DNA of 64,000 bases from positions 1 to 64,000 of the forward strand of contig CAYJLF010000001.1 in assembly GCA_964371055.1 (NCBI GenBank), in the 5' to 3' direction. This DNA comes from CAYJLF01 sp964371055. GTDB taxonomy: Bacteria; Eisenbacteria; RBG-16-71-46; CAIMUX01. Of this stretch, positions 35,078 through 44,158 are shown in pieces (position 1 is the stretch's first letter; the number at the start of each line of letters is the position of its first letter). The notes under the pieces are model-generated. The model did no database searches and was not told the origin of the DNA. It saw nothing but the letters and a program-made list of their open reading frames with translations. The translations under genes and the position numbers were made by a program.

Positions 35078-36835
35078 ATGCGCGTCACCACACGTCGGTC
35101 CCGCGTCGTCGCCCTGCCCGTTCTGCTCGGCGGCCTGGCGGCGCTCTTGATTATTCCTCTCCCGGCGCCGGGGGCGCTCTTCGAGGTCGGCCCCGGCCAT
35201 CCCTACCCGGAGATCGGCGCGGTCCCCTGGGAATCCCTCGTCCCGGGCGACAGCGTGCGGATCCATCATCGGATCGCCGACTACCACGAGAAGTGGGTCA
35301 TCTGTCGAGCCGGGACCGCGGACGACCCGATCGTGATCCAGGGAGTCCCCTCCGCGACGGGCGAACTCCCGGTCATCAACGGGATCGACGCGACCACCCG
35401 GCCCGAGCTCAACTTCTGGAACGAGAATCGCGGGATCATCAAGATCGGCGGGGCGAACAACCCGCCGGACCTGATGCCGGCCTGGATCATCCTCGAGAAC
35501 CTGGAGATTCGAAGCGGCCGGCCCCCCTACACGTTCACCGGTCGGAACGGCCTGACCCCCTACGCCTCGAACTGCGCCGCCATCTACGTCGAGAAGGGAG
35601 AGCACATCGTGATCCGCGGATGCCTTCTCGCCGACTGCGGCAACGGGTTCTTCTGCGCCTCCGGGACGAGCGACCTGGTGATCGAAGGAAACGGAATCGT
35701 CGACAACGGCATCGAAGGATCGATCTACGAGCACAACAACTACACCGAGGCGTTCGGGATCCTCTTCCAGTACAACCACTTCGGCCCGCTGCGCAGCGCG
35801 TGCCCGGGCAACAACCTGAAGGATCGCTCCGCGGGCGCGATCATCCGGTACAACTGGATCGAGAGCGGCAACCGGCAGCTCGATCTGGTCGACAGCGATG
35901 ACCCGGCGCTCTACGGCGATCCATCGTATCGCCGCACCTTCGTCTACGGGAACCTCCTCATCGAACCGGATGGCGCTGGCAACAGCCAGATCCTCCACTA
36001 CGGCGGCGACTCCGGGATCACAGGGCAGTACCGCAAGGGGACGCTTCACCTGCACCACAACACCATCGTCTCGACCCGGATCGGCAATACCACTCTGGCG
36101 CGACTCTCGACCGGCGAGGAGACGTGCGACGCGCGGAACAACATCCTCTTCGTCACCGAGCCCGGCAGCCGGCTGGCCCTGCTCGCGGAGAGCGGCGGCA
36201 CGATCGAGCTTGTGAGCAACTGGCTGAAGCCGGGCTGGGTCGACTCCCACAGTGGAGGTCCCGGCGTTGTCATCGACCACGGCAACGTCGAGGGGACCGA
36301 TCCGGGCTTCGTCGATCTCGCGGCGCAGGAGTTCGAACTGCTCGAGACGTCGGCCTGCATCGATGCCGGCGCACCGCTCGCCCCCGAGATTCTGCCCGAT
36401 CACCTCCCACGGATGGAGTATGTGCGCCACGCGCTGGCGCGGCCGCGGCCAGAGGATGGGGCGATCGACATCGGAGCGTATGAGTGGCCGGGCACCACCG
36501 CGATCGGAGGGGAGGAGGCGGGCGGGCGGGGCGCACTGGCGGGCCGCGGGACGATCGCGGTGTGGCCGAATCCGTCGACCGGATCGGTCCGCATGGAGAT
36601 CGCTCGCGACGGCCGACTGCAGGTCGTCGGCGCCGACGGACGGATCTGGCTGGATCTCGATCCGGCAGAACCGCGAGCGGAGGTCACGGTCATCGAGGCG
36701 CGGAGCGACGGAACTGCTGGGGAGATCGAATGGCGTCCCCCTTCGGGAATGCCGGCGGGAGTCTACTTCGTCATCGCGCGCGACGGCGAGAGCGCGGCGA
36801 CCGGGAGGATGCTGCGTCTGCCCCACAAGCGGTAG
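35078..36835 (+). CDS. Secreted parallel beta-helix protein with T9SS-like C-terminal domain
   Basis: A 585-residue exported protein. The signal peptide (VVALPVLLGGLAALLIIPLPAPG) is followed by right-handed beta-helix repeats rich in short strands and asparagines (IIRYNWIESGNRQLDLV, LHLHHNTIVSTRIGNTTLARL) and a GAIDIGAYEW motif typical of polysaccharide-lyase-like and choice-of-anchor surface proteins. The C-terminal 85 residues begin VWPNPSTGSVRMEI and end VYFVIARDGE...GRMLRLP, a T9SS type A/FlgD-like sorting domain. GGAGG precedes the ATG. The substrate, if any, is unknown. It is divergent from btuB, with its promoter in the 217 nt upstream of the riboswitch. Confidence 0.85.
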   Translation: MRVTTRRSRVVALPVLLGGLAALLIIPLPAPGALFEVGPGHPYPEIGAVPWESLVPGDSVRIHHRIADYHEKWVICRAGTADDPIVIQGVPSATGELPVINGIDATTRPELNFWNENRGIIKIGGANNPPDLMPAWIILENLEIRSGRPPYTFTGRNGLTPYASNCAAIYVEKGEHIVIRGCLLADCGNGFFCASGTSDLVIEGNGIVDNGIEGSIYEHNNYTEAFGILFQYNHFGPLRSACPGNNLKDRSAGAIIRYNWIESGNRQLDLVDSDDPALYGDPSYRRTFVYGNLLIEPDGAGNSQILHYGGDSGITGQYRKGTLHLHHNTIVSTRIGNTTLARLSTGEETCDARNNILFVTEPGSRLALLAESGGTIELVSNWLKPGWVDSHSGGPGVVIDHGNVEGTDPGFVDLAAQEFELLETSACIDAGAPLAPEILPDHLPRMEYVRHALARPRPEDGAIDIGAYEWPGTTAIGGEEAGGRGALAGRGTIAVWPNPSTGSVRMEIARDGRLQVVGADGRIWLDLDPAEPRAEVTVIEARSDGTAGEIEWRPPSGMPAGVYFVIARDGESAATGRMLRLPHKR

Positions 36836-36946
36836 CCCGCCCCAGGTCTCGACGTCGGGGTCGCGGCCAGCGCGCAATTGTCGATGCGATCGACACCCCG
36901 ATCGGGCGCCATCGCTCGCCGTCCGACATCGGTCCGACCCTCCCGT

Positions 36947-37321
36947 TCACCCGAACGCGCGTCGCGGCTTCCATCCGAATCGTTCGAGATCGACGCGGCC
37001 GTCACGGCTGACCTCGACCCCCTCCGCGGCGAGCCGCGCGCACTGCTCTTCGAATCCCGCGCCGGGCGGCAGGGCGACCCGCCCGTCCGCGCGGAGAACC
37101 CGGTGCCATGGCAAGCGCTCGGCGGCCGAGGAGGAGTGGAGGATCCGCACCACTTGCCGCGCCCCCGCCGGCGCCCCGGCCAACATGGCGATCTGTCCGT
37201 AGGAGGCGACGCGCCCGCGCGGAATGGCGCGCATTACGCGGCGGGCGCGTTCGGTGAAGGGCGCGACCGAGGCCGACTTCGTCCCGAAACGCTTGCGACT
37301 CCCGTGCACGGCATCCGCCAT
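36947..37321 (-). CDS. Alkyltransferase-like protein (ATL)
   Basis: A 124-residue protein of the O6-methylguanine methyltransferase DNA-binding family. It keeps the DNA-binding helix-turn-helix (IPRGRVASYGQIAMLAGAP...ARQVV) and the arginine finger, but the active-site PCHR is PWHR, so it cannot accept a methyl group. ATL proteins bind O6-alkylguanine and flag it for nucleotide excision repair. GGGAGGAG lies upstream of the ATG. It converges with the beta-helix gene across 111 nt in which no gene is seen. Confidence 0.93.
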   Translation of the reverse strand: MADAVHGSRKRFGTKSASVAPFTERARRVMRAIPRGRVASYGQIAMLAGAPAGARQVVRILHSSSAAERLPWHRVLRADGRVALPPGAGFEEQCARLAAEGVEVSRDGRVDLERFGWKPRRAFG

Positions 37322-37384
37322 CGACCGCTCCTCCCGGGCCCTCGCTGGCCGGCCCCACCCAGGCCAAAGGCTCCGGCGTCCCGC

Positions 37385-39061
37385 TCAGCGCCCGGACGGC
37401 TTCCCCTCCGCCAGCCGGTCGAGCGCCGCGGCCCACTCGCCGCGCAGTTCATCGAACCAGCGCTCGGAGAGTCCATAGCCGGTGAGGTTGATCGCCACGC
37501 GGCAGGCCTGTGGATCCGGATCGGGCGCGAAGAACCAGTTGAGGAAGAGCGGCTCCGGCTTCGTGAACTCGATCGAGCTCTCGCCTTGCGGCTGGAAGAC
37601 GACGAAGCGGCCGACGAACTCCTTCTGATGGCCGGCCGTGAAGACGCATGCTCCCCCCGGCTTCGGTTCCAGCTCCGCCCGCGAGGCGAGCCAGGAGGTC
37701 AGTCCGGACGGAGTCGTCAGGAGGGCGATCGCCTTCTCCATCGGCAACGGCAACCGACGACGGAGGTGGAGCTCACGCGGCTCCCGCCCCGCCCCGTGAC
37801 GGAGGTAGAAGTCGAGGATCGCGAGGACGTTGGTCCACCCCTCTTCGTGCGCCCGGAGCTGCTCGTCCCACTCTCCCCCCGACCCGAAGCCGCCATGCGT
37901 CACCTCGATGGCAGAGCGCCCCGGCTGCAATGCGTGCGGCACCACGCGATACGCCACGTCGGTCGTTTCCCCGAGCTCGGCGATGTCCCAGCTCATCCGG
38001 ATCGACTCCCCCGGACGAACTTCCTTCACCTTCCCACGCAGTTCGCCGTAGCTGTTCCACAGGATCGTGTAGTCGGCGCCCGGTCGCGGCTCGAAATCGG
38101 TCCAGCCGACGAACCAGCGCCGGAGGATCGACGCGTCGGTCAGGGCCGCCCAGGCGCGCTGCGGCGTTCCCTCGACCTCGCGCGTCACCGACAAGGCACG
38201 GGTGCCCGCCGGCTCCTTCGCCAGGGGAAGCCGCTCGAGATAGCGCAGCAGTCGATCGAACCGCCGGTCCCAGAGGGCCTGGAGGATCGGGCGCTCTCCC
38301 TCCATCAGGGCGAAAGAGCGCAGGGTGAGGGTGACGACGACGCCGTCCGCACCGGGCCAGAAGGAAACGCCGATCAGACCGCGGACTCCCCCCTCGCTCC
38401 AGGTCATCCGCAGGTGGCGGTCGGGCTCAATCCGGTGGAAGCGCACGTTGAGCGCGCGCCCGGTGTCGAGGGTGATTCCGGTCAGGTCGTGGCCCTCCTC
38501 GGGAATCAGAAAGACCTCGCGCGCGAGCCAGGCGGAAAGCCCCGTCGGAGTGAGAAAGGCGCGGAAGACCCTCGGCAGCGCGGCCGGAAAGCCCCGCGAA
38601 GTGCGGAAGTAGAAGAGGTGTTTCCCTTCTCCCTTCTCCTCGAGGAGAAAGCGGAGGTTGAGCAACACCTTGTCCCACTCCAGCGCGACCTGCCGGAGCC
38701 GCGGCAGCCACTCCGGCTCCTGCGGCAGCCCGGCGTGGACGAAGTTGAGGCGGGTCCCGCCGCCCGGCGCGTCCTCGAGATCGAAGGCGGCGGTCGACTC
38801 CACGCCGTCGGCCTCCATGAACCAGGAAAGGACGAGCCGCGTGTCGGCGATCAACTCGAGGATCTGGCCGCTGGCCGTGGCCGGCGCGGCGGAGTCGCGC
38901 CACTCGAAGGAGTACTCGCTCCCCTGCTCCGGCGTCAGGTTGACCGACGCGAAGAGCCAGCGAGAGAGAGTGCCGGGATCCAGGAGAGCACGGAAGACCT
39001 GCGGCCGCGGGGCGGCGATCTCCAGCGTGCGCGTGACATTGCGTTCGATCCGGGTCTTCAT
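37385..39061 (-). CDS. Four tandem AHSA1/SRPBCC domains
   Basis: A 558-residue soluble protein made of four consecutive AHSA1-type helix-grip domains, at roughly 1-145, 146-285, 286-430 and 431-558. Each begins with a domain-opening pattern such as TRTLEIAAPRPQVFRALLDPGTLSRWL, FPAALPRVFRAFLTPTGLSAWL, VEGTPQRAWAALTDASILRRWF and LPMEKAIALLTTPSGLTSWL, and contains the later ExTHxG-like or W-rich strand. AHSA1 proteins bind hydrophobic ligands or act as Hsp90 co-chaperones. I know single and double versions; a quadruple one is uncommon. AGGAG precedes the ATG. Confidence 0.88.
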   Translation of the reverse strand: MKTRIERNVTRTLEIAAPRPQVFRALLDPGTLSRWLFASVNLTPEQGSEYSFEWRDSAAPATASGQILELIADTRLVLSWFMEADGVESTAAFDLEDAPGGGTRLNFVHAGLPQEPEWLPRLRQVALEWDKVLLNLRFLLEEKGEGKHLFYFRTSRGFPAALPRVFRAFLTPTGLSAWLAREVFLIPEEGHDLTGITLDTGRALNVRFHRIEPDRHLRMTWSEGGVRGLIGVSFWPGADGVVVTLTLRSFALMEGERPILQALWDRRFDRLLRYLERLPLAKEPAGTRALSVTREVEGTPQRAWAALTDASILRRWFVGWTDFEPRPGADYTILWNSYGELRGKVKEVRPGESIRMSWDIAELGETTDVAYRVVPHALQPGRSAIEVTHGGFGSGGEWDEQLRAHEEGWTNVLAILDFYLRHGAGREPRELHLRRRLPLPMEKAIALLTTPSGLTSWLASRAELEPKPGGACVFTAGHQKEFVGRFVVFQPQGESSIEFTKPEPLFLNWFFAPDPDPQACRVAINLTGYGLSERWFDELRGEWAAALDRLAEGKPSGR

Positions 39062-39097
39062 GGGCGTCGCTCCTGCCGGGCCGGTGTTCCGTCCGGA

Positions 39098-39469
39098 TCA
39101 GCCATCCCGCATGTTGGAGTTATAGGTGAACGACTTGACAATCCCCCGCTCGTCAAAACGGAGGTAGAGATCGCGCGTGCGCAGGTTCTCGCCGAAGAGC
39201 TTCACCTTGTAATGCACGTAGGTCCAGGTCGAGTCGCCGTCCTCGATCCCGCGGCGGTAGGGGAGGCCGAAGTGGCCGAGAAGCTGCGCCTTGGACGTCT
39301 CGCCGATCCGGATCAGGCTCACCCGCTCCGGTGGGAAGGAACGCCCGATCGTGGCGCAGGAGCAGACCAGGACCAGGGCCGCCGCGGCGAGCGCAAACCC
39401 GCAGGGCGCGATCGGAACGGACCGGAGTCGATCACGGACAGAGACCATGCTTGCCCGCGGCAGGAACAT
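39098..39469 (-). CDS. SmpA/OmlA (BamE)-like lipoprotein
   Basis: A 123-residue lipoprotein with a type II signal ending LVLVCSC (lipidated cysteine about 38). The mature part has the SmpA/OmlA pattern: RIGETSKAQLLGHFGLPYRRGIEDGDSTWTYVHYK, a short helix and a three-stranded sheet as in BamE. BamE itself works in outer-membrane protein assembly, but many paralogues carry the fold without that role. It begins 12 nt after the oligopeptidase stop with AAGGGGGT upstream, so the two are co-transcribed. Confidence 0.82.
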   Translation of the reverse strand: MFLPRASMVSVRDRLRSVPIAPCGFALAAAALVLVCSCATIGRSFPPERVSLIRIGETSKAQLLGHFGLPYRRGIEDGDSTWTYVHYKVKLFGENLRTRDLYLRFDERGIVKSFTYNSNMRDG

Positions 39470-39481
39470 CGCGCCACCCCC

Positions 39482-41686
39482 TTACTTCCCGATACCCACC
39501 TGGTCCAGCACGAAGGCGAAGACGAACGCCATCTCCTTCAGAAAGTCGTACCGTCCCGAGGAACCGCCGTGACCGGCCTCCAGGTTGCACTGGAAGAGCA
39601 GCGGCGTGTCGTGGTTGGTCTTCATCGTGCGCATCCGCGCGACGTACTTGGCGGGCTCCCAGTACATCACCTGGCTGTCATGCAACGAGGTGCGAACCAG
39701 GATCGCCGGATAGGCGCGTCGCTGCATGTTCTCGTAGGGACTGTACTTCCGCATGTACTGGTACTGCTCCCGGATCGCAGGATTGCCCCACTCCTCGTAC
39801 TCGGCCACCGTCAGCGGCAGGGAAGCGTCGGCCATCGTGTTGATCAGGTCGACGAACGGCACTTCGAGCACGATCGCCCGGAAGATCTCCGGCTTCAGGT
39901 TGGCGACCACTCCCATCAGGAGGCCGCCGGCGCTTCCCCCTTCGGCCACGAGCTTGTCGGGAGCGCAGTACTTCTCCCGAACCAGGTGCTCCGCGCAGGA
40001 GATGAAGTCGGTGAAGGTGTTCATCTTCTTCAGCATCCGGCCGTCGTCATGCCATGGCTTGCCCATCTCGCCGCCACCCCGGATGTGCGCCACGGCGAAG
40101 ATCACGCCGCGATCGAGCAGCGAGAGACGTGACGAGGAGAAGTAGGCGTCGCTGGCCAACCCGTAGGCGCCGTATCCCTCCAGCACGCAGGGAGCGGTCC
40201 CGTCCCGCGCGATGCCGTTCCGGTAGACCAGGGAAATCGGCACTTCCGTGCCATCCTCCGCCCGGGCGAAGATCCGCTCCGAACGATAGAGGGTCGGATC
40301 GAACCCGCCGAGCACCTCCTGCCGCTTGAGCAGCGTGGAGGAGCGCTCCTTGAAGTTGTACTCGTAGGTCGAGCGAGGGGTCACCATCGACGTGTAGATG
40401 TACTGGTAGGTGCCGACGTCGAACTCGGCGTTGCGCCCCGGGTAGACGGTGTAGGTCGGTTCGGGGAACTCGATCGGCCACTCCTCGCCGGTCGCCTTCT
40501 CCCCCACGATCATCCTCGGCAGGCCGTTGGCCCGTTCGAAGCGGACCGTGAACCCCGCGAAGAGGTCGACCCCTTCGAGCATCACGTCGTCCCGGGCCGG
40601 CAGGGTCTGGATCCAGTACTCCTTGCCTGGCGTGGAGAGGGGTGCGACGACCAGGCGGAAGTTCCGCCCCTTGTCGTTGACCACGATGTAGAAATTCTCG
40701 CGGTCATCGTCGACCGAGTACTCGATCTCCGGACGCCTCGCCTCCACCAGGCGCCACTCGCCGGCCGGCTGGTCCGACGGGAGGACGCGCCACTCGCTCG
40801 TCGTCCGGCTGCCCACCATGAGGTAGAGGAACATCCGGCTTCGTCCGCGCAAGATCCGCACCGAGAAGGCATCGTCCGGCTCCTCGAAGACCAGATCGTG
40901 CCTTTCGCCGCCGAGCAGGTGGCGGTAGAGCCGGTAGTGCCGCTTGGCTTCATCCTCGACGGTGTAGAAGAGCGTCGCATTGTCGGCCGCCCATGCGACG
41001 GAACCGGTCTTCTCCGCCAAGGGGGCGGAGATGACTCCGGTGTCGAGATTCTTGACCAGGAGCGTGTACTGGCGGAAACCGGTCTCGTCGGTCGAAAAGG
41101 CGAGGAGCCGGCCGTTGTCGCTCACGGTGAACGCGCCGATGTCGAAGTACGGCTTCCCTTCGGCCAGCAGATTCTGGTCGAGAATGACCTCCTCGGGCGC
41201 GTCCATGGTTTCGTGGCGGCGGCAGAAGATCGGATACTGCCGCCCCTCCTCCGTCCGCGTGTAGTAGAGCCAGCCGTCCTTCAGGTAGGGAACCTCGAGG
41301 TCGGTCTGCTTCAACCGCCCCACCATCTCGCGGTAGAGGGTCTCCTGCAGCGCCTCGGTGTGGGCCAGCATCGCCTTCGTGTAGGCGTTTTCGGCCTTGA
41401 GGTACTCGAGGACCCGCGGGTTCTCCTTCTCCCGCAGCCAGAAGTACTCGTCGACGAGGATCTCCCCGTGCAGGGTGTCGGCTTTCGGGATCCGCAGGGC
41501 CGTCGGCGGCTCCGGCCCGGCCGAGGCCCAGACGGACGGCGCGACCGGCATGATCGCGCCGAGGACCAGCAGGATCCTGCCAACGGCCGCCAGCGTCCGA
41601 TTCCGCGCGCGGTCACGCCGGCGCGATCGTTCCCCCCTTAGAGTCCCGGACCACCGATCCTCCCCACCAACTCGTTCGCCCGACAT
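39482..41686 (-). CDS. Prolyl oligopeptidase family serine peptidase (S9A)
   Basis: A 734-residue exported peptidase. After a charged leader and signal peptide (ILLVLGAIMPVAPSVWASA), a seven-bladed propeller domain gates the active site, and the C-terminal alpha/beta-hydrolase domain has the catalytic serine in EGGSAGGLLMG, the aspartate in TSLHDSQVMYWEPAK, and the histidine in EAGHGGSSGRYD. The YGAYG...RGVIFAVAHIRGGGEMGKPWHDDG stretch is diagnostic for oligopeptidase B/prolyl oligopeptidases. It likely cleaves short peptides in the periplasm. AAAGGAG precedes the ATG by nine bases. Confidence 0.94.
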   Translation of the reverse strand: MSGERVGGEDRWSGTLRGERSRRRDRARNRTLAAVGRILLVLGAIMPVAPSVWASAGPEPPTALRIPKADTLHGEILVDEYFWLREKENPRVLEYLKAENAYTKAMLAHTEALQETLYREMVGRLKQTDLEVPYLKDGWLYYTRTEEGRQYPIFCRRHETMDAPEEVILDQNLLAEGKPYFDIGAFTVSDNGRLLAFSTDETGFRQYTLLVKNLDTGVISAPLAEKTGSVAWAADNATLFYTVEDEAKRHYRLYRHLLGGERHDLVFEEPDDAFSVRILRGRSRMFLYLMVGSRTTSEWRVLPSDQPAGEWRLVEARRPEIEYSVDDDRENFYIVVNDKGRNFRLVVAPLSTPGKEYWIQTLPARDDVMLEGVDLFAGFTVRFERANGLPRMIVGEKATGEEWPIEFPEPTYTVYPGRNAEFDVGTYQYIYTSMVTPRSTYEYNFKERSSTLLKRQEVLGGFDPTLYRSERIFARAEDGTEVPISLVYRNGIARDGTAPCVLEGYGAYGLASDAYFSSSRLSLLDRGVIFAVAHIRGGGEMGKPWHDDGRMLKKMNTFTDFISCAEHLVREKYCAPDKLVAEGGSAGGLLMGVVANLKPEIFRAIVLEVPFVDLINTMADASLPLTVAEYEEWGNPAIREQYQYMRKYSPYENMQRRAYPAILVRTSLHDSQVMYWEPAKYVARMRTMKTNHDTPLLFQCNLEAGHGGSSGRYDFLKEMAFVFAFVLDQVGIGK

Positions 41687-41849
41687 CGTTCGTCGCTCCT
41701 TTCGCCCCTCACGATTGCGGCCGCGGGGCCATGGTCGACCGAAGGTCGGCGTGGCCGCCCACTCCCGCGTCCGCTATCCTCATCCGCGGAAGGGTACACC
41801 ACACAGTGGCACCCTGGCGGCATCAAACACGATCAGAAAGGAGGGAACC

Positions 41850-42758
41850 ATGCGAGGAGAGCCCGACCGGACGCCCGCGCTTTCGGCGGACCCGTCGTCT
41901 TTGATCCTGGCGCCGCGAATCTCTCCCCGGCGGCCCGGCCGAACGGCCGTTCCGCTGGCGGGACGGGCGGTTTCACGTCGTCCCCTGGCCGTCTGCCTCC
42001 TTCTGGCGGTGGCTTCGCTGGGCGGAATCGTGGCCACCGGTTGCAGCACCGTCCCGATCACCGGTCGCCGCTCCTTCAACGTCATCCCGGACAGCCAGGC
42101 GATGTCGCTTGGCGCCGACGCGTACCAGCAGGTGCTGTCAGAGTCGCGGCTGATCAGGACCGGTCCGGAGTACGAGATGGTCGTTCGGGTGGGACAGAGG
42201 ATCGCGGCCGTCTCCCACGAGCCGAACCTCCCCTGGGAGTTCAACCTCATCGACGAACCCGACAACGTCAACGCCTTCTGCCTTCCCGGCGGCAAGGTCG
42301 CGGTCTACTCGGGGATCCTGCCGGTCGCGCAGAACGAAGCGGGTCTGGCGGTCGTGGTCGGACACGAGATCGCCCACGCCATCGCGCGGCACGGCTCGGA
42401 GCGGATGACCAACCAACTGGCGCTGGAGTTGGGCCAGGCCGGCCTGGCCGAGGTGCTCGCGGCGAAGGGAGCGGCGGCGCGGCAGGTCGTCCTGGCCGCC
42501 TTCGGCGCCGGCGCGCAGCTGGGTGTGATGCTTCCCTTCAGTCGCTCGCAGGAGTCGGAAGCGGATCGGATCGGCCTCATCTACATGGCTCGCGCCGGAT
42601 ACGATCCGGCCGAAGCGCCGCGCTTCTGGGAACGGATGACGGCGGGAGCCGGAGCGCGGCCGCCGACCTTCCTCAGCACCCATCCCGCGCCCGAAGATCG
42701 GGTGCGCCGGCTGGAGGCGCTCATTCCCGAGGCGCGACGGGAGTACCGCCAGCCGTAG
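41850..42758 (+). CDS. M48 family metallopeptidase lipoprotein
   Basis: A 302-residue lipoprotein (lipobox VATGC, cysteine about 65 after a long leader) with an M48B zinc-peptidase domain: the LPGGKVAVYSGIL strand, the HEIAHAIARHG helix holding the zinc histidines and catalytic glutamate, and the third ligand in QESEADRIG. The C-terminal FLSTHPAPEDRVRRLE is typical of BepA/LoiP-type periplasmic proteases that act in outer-membrane quality control. It has a strong AAAGGAGG upstream of the ATG. It is divergent from the oligopeptidase gene. Confidence 0.94.
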   Translation: MRGEPDRTPALSADPSSLILAPRISPRRPGRTAVPLAGRAVSRRPLAVCLLLAVASLGGIVATGCSTVPITGRRSFNVIPDSQAMSLGADAYQQVLSESRLIRTGPEYEMVVRVGQRIAAVSHEPNLPWEFNLIDEPDNVNAFCLPGGKVAVYSGILPVAQNEAGLAVVVGHEIAHAIARHGSERMTNQLALELGQAGLAEVLAAKGAAARQVVLAAFGAGAQLGVMLPFSRSQESEADRIGLIYMARAGYDPAEAPRFWERMTAGAGARPPTFLSTHPAPEDRVRRLEALIPEARREYRQP

Positions 42759-42792
42759 CGGGCTGTCCCCTCCCGCGTCACCTGGCCAACCG

Positions 42793-43929
42793 ATGCACAA
42801 AGGACACCGATCGGCTGCACTCGAGATGCGCGCGGTCCTCATCTGGGCGGCGGCGCTGGCCTCAGGGATCTTCGCGGCCCAGCTCGCCGCCCGGATCTCG
42901 GGGCTGGTCGAGCGTCTCTACAGCTCGTTCCTCTATCCGGTCCTGATCGGGGCGATCGCGATCCCCGCCCGCTCGACCGGGATCAGCCTGGCCCAGATGA
43001 TCCTTCTCGGCCTCTTCGTACTCCTGCCGGTGTGGGCGTTCGCCGCGGTGCGGAGAGTAGTGCGCCACCGTTCCTACCGGGCCGGGTTCGGCTCGCCGCA
43101 CCGCCTCGTCGCTCTCCTTGCGCTCTCCATCTGGGGTTTCCAGCTTGCGTGGGGCCTGAACCACGCCCGGCCGCCTCTCGACCAGCGGATGGGATTGTCC
43201 CGGCCACGAGCCGATGCATCTTCCCTGGCCCGCCTGACTCGCCGGCTGGCGGCGGAGGCGAATCGAACTCATGACTGGGCGGTCACGGCCGGGCAGCTGC
43301 AGCCGGCGACCGACGACGCCTCCGAGTTGCGGCTCTCGAAGAGAGTCGTGTCCGACCGACTGGAGGCGGCCTATCGCCGGATCCTGCCGCGCACGGCGCA
43401 CGTCTCGTTGCCGCCCCCGAAGCAACCGGCGGTGATCGGTCGCCTCCTTCCCTCGCTGGGAATCTCCGGCTTCTACTTCCCCTTCACGGCAGAGGCCAGC
43501 GTGGCGGTCGGTCTCCCCGATCCGTCCGCCGTCTTCGTCTCCGCGCACGAGATGGCGCATCAGCGTGGGATCGCCCGCGAGGACGAGGCCAACTTCCTCG
43601 CCTACCTCGCCTGCCGCGAGAGCGGCAATCCCGCCGCGCGCTATGCCGGAGCCCTCGGAGCCTATGGAATCGCCGCCCGTGCGCTCTGGCGGGCCGATCC
43701 CGATTCGGCGCGCGCGCTGGGCGACCTGCTCGCGGACGGTCCGCGCGCCGATCGGGCCGCGATCCGCGCTTTCTGGGAGCGGCGCCGCACGCGCCTCGAG
43801 CCCGTAGCCCAGCGCGTCAACGACCGATACCTCAAGGCCAGCGGACACCGGGCGGGAACCGGCTCCTATGGACTCGCGGTCGAGTTGCTGCTCGCGTGGG
43901 AAGAGTCGGGAGGGATGGAAGGGGAGTAG
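42793..43929 (+). CDS. DUF3810 family membrane protein with a metallopeptidase-like HExxH
   Basis: A 378-residue protein: three or so N-terminal TM helices (VLIWAAALASGIFAAQLAA, LAQMILLGLFVLLPVWAFAAV, LVALLALSIWGFQLAWGLN) and a soluble domain with FVSAHEMAHQRGIAREDEANFLAYLACRES, whose HEMAH and downstream EDEAN give a gluzincin zinc site. This fits DUF3810, found mainly in Bacteroidota and Firmicutes. The start is uncertain: neither the first ATG nor that at 42826 has a good ribosome site. It lies 34 nt after the M48 lipoprotein gene and is probably co-transcribed. Confidence 0.84.
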   Translation: MHKGHRSAALEMRAVLIWAAALASGIFAAQLAARISGLVERLYSSFLYPVLIGAIAIPARSTGISLAQMILLGLFVLLPVWAFAAVRRVVRHRSYRAGFGSPHRLVALLALSIWGFQLAWGLNHARPPLDQRMGLSRPRADASSLARLTRRLAAEANRTHDWAVTAGQLQPATDDASELRLSKRVVSDRLEAAYRRILPRTAHVSLPPPKQPAVIGRLLPSLGISGFYFPFTAEASVAVGLPDPSAVFVSAHEMAHQRGIAREDEANFLAYLACRESGNPAARYAGALGAYGIAARALWRADPDSARALGDLLADGPRADRAAIRAFWERRRTRLEPVAQRVNDRYLKASGHRAGTGSYGLAVELLLAWEESGGMEGE

Positions 43930-44158
43930 CAGGGAGGGCGGCTCGCCGGTGCTCCCTCTCGTTCCACTTCCCTTCCATCGAGGTAGAGGCCAATCGCCCC
44001 TCCGTCTGGCGCATCTATTCCCCGGGTGGTCGCCCGGCATGCCGCCGGGCACGAGAAGAAATCGCTGATCGGTTCGATCCGTCGGGTTCTACCGGAGAGC
44101 TCGCTGCATCTGCAGGGCCGGCGGTACCGTGAGGCTGCATGGAAGGAGACATAGGGAA

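Noticed and set aside
34883..36877. A 664-codon minus-strand open frame
   Set aside because: Antisense to the beta-helix gene, which has a signal peptide, ribosome site and sorting domain.
36878..40132. A 1084-codon plus-strand open frame
   Set aside because: It runs antisense through the ATL, AHSA1, lipoprotein and oligopeptidase genes, is rich in R, P, E and G, and has no domain signal; it is a GC-driven shadow.
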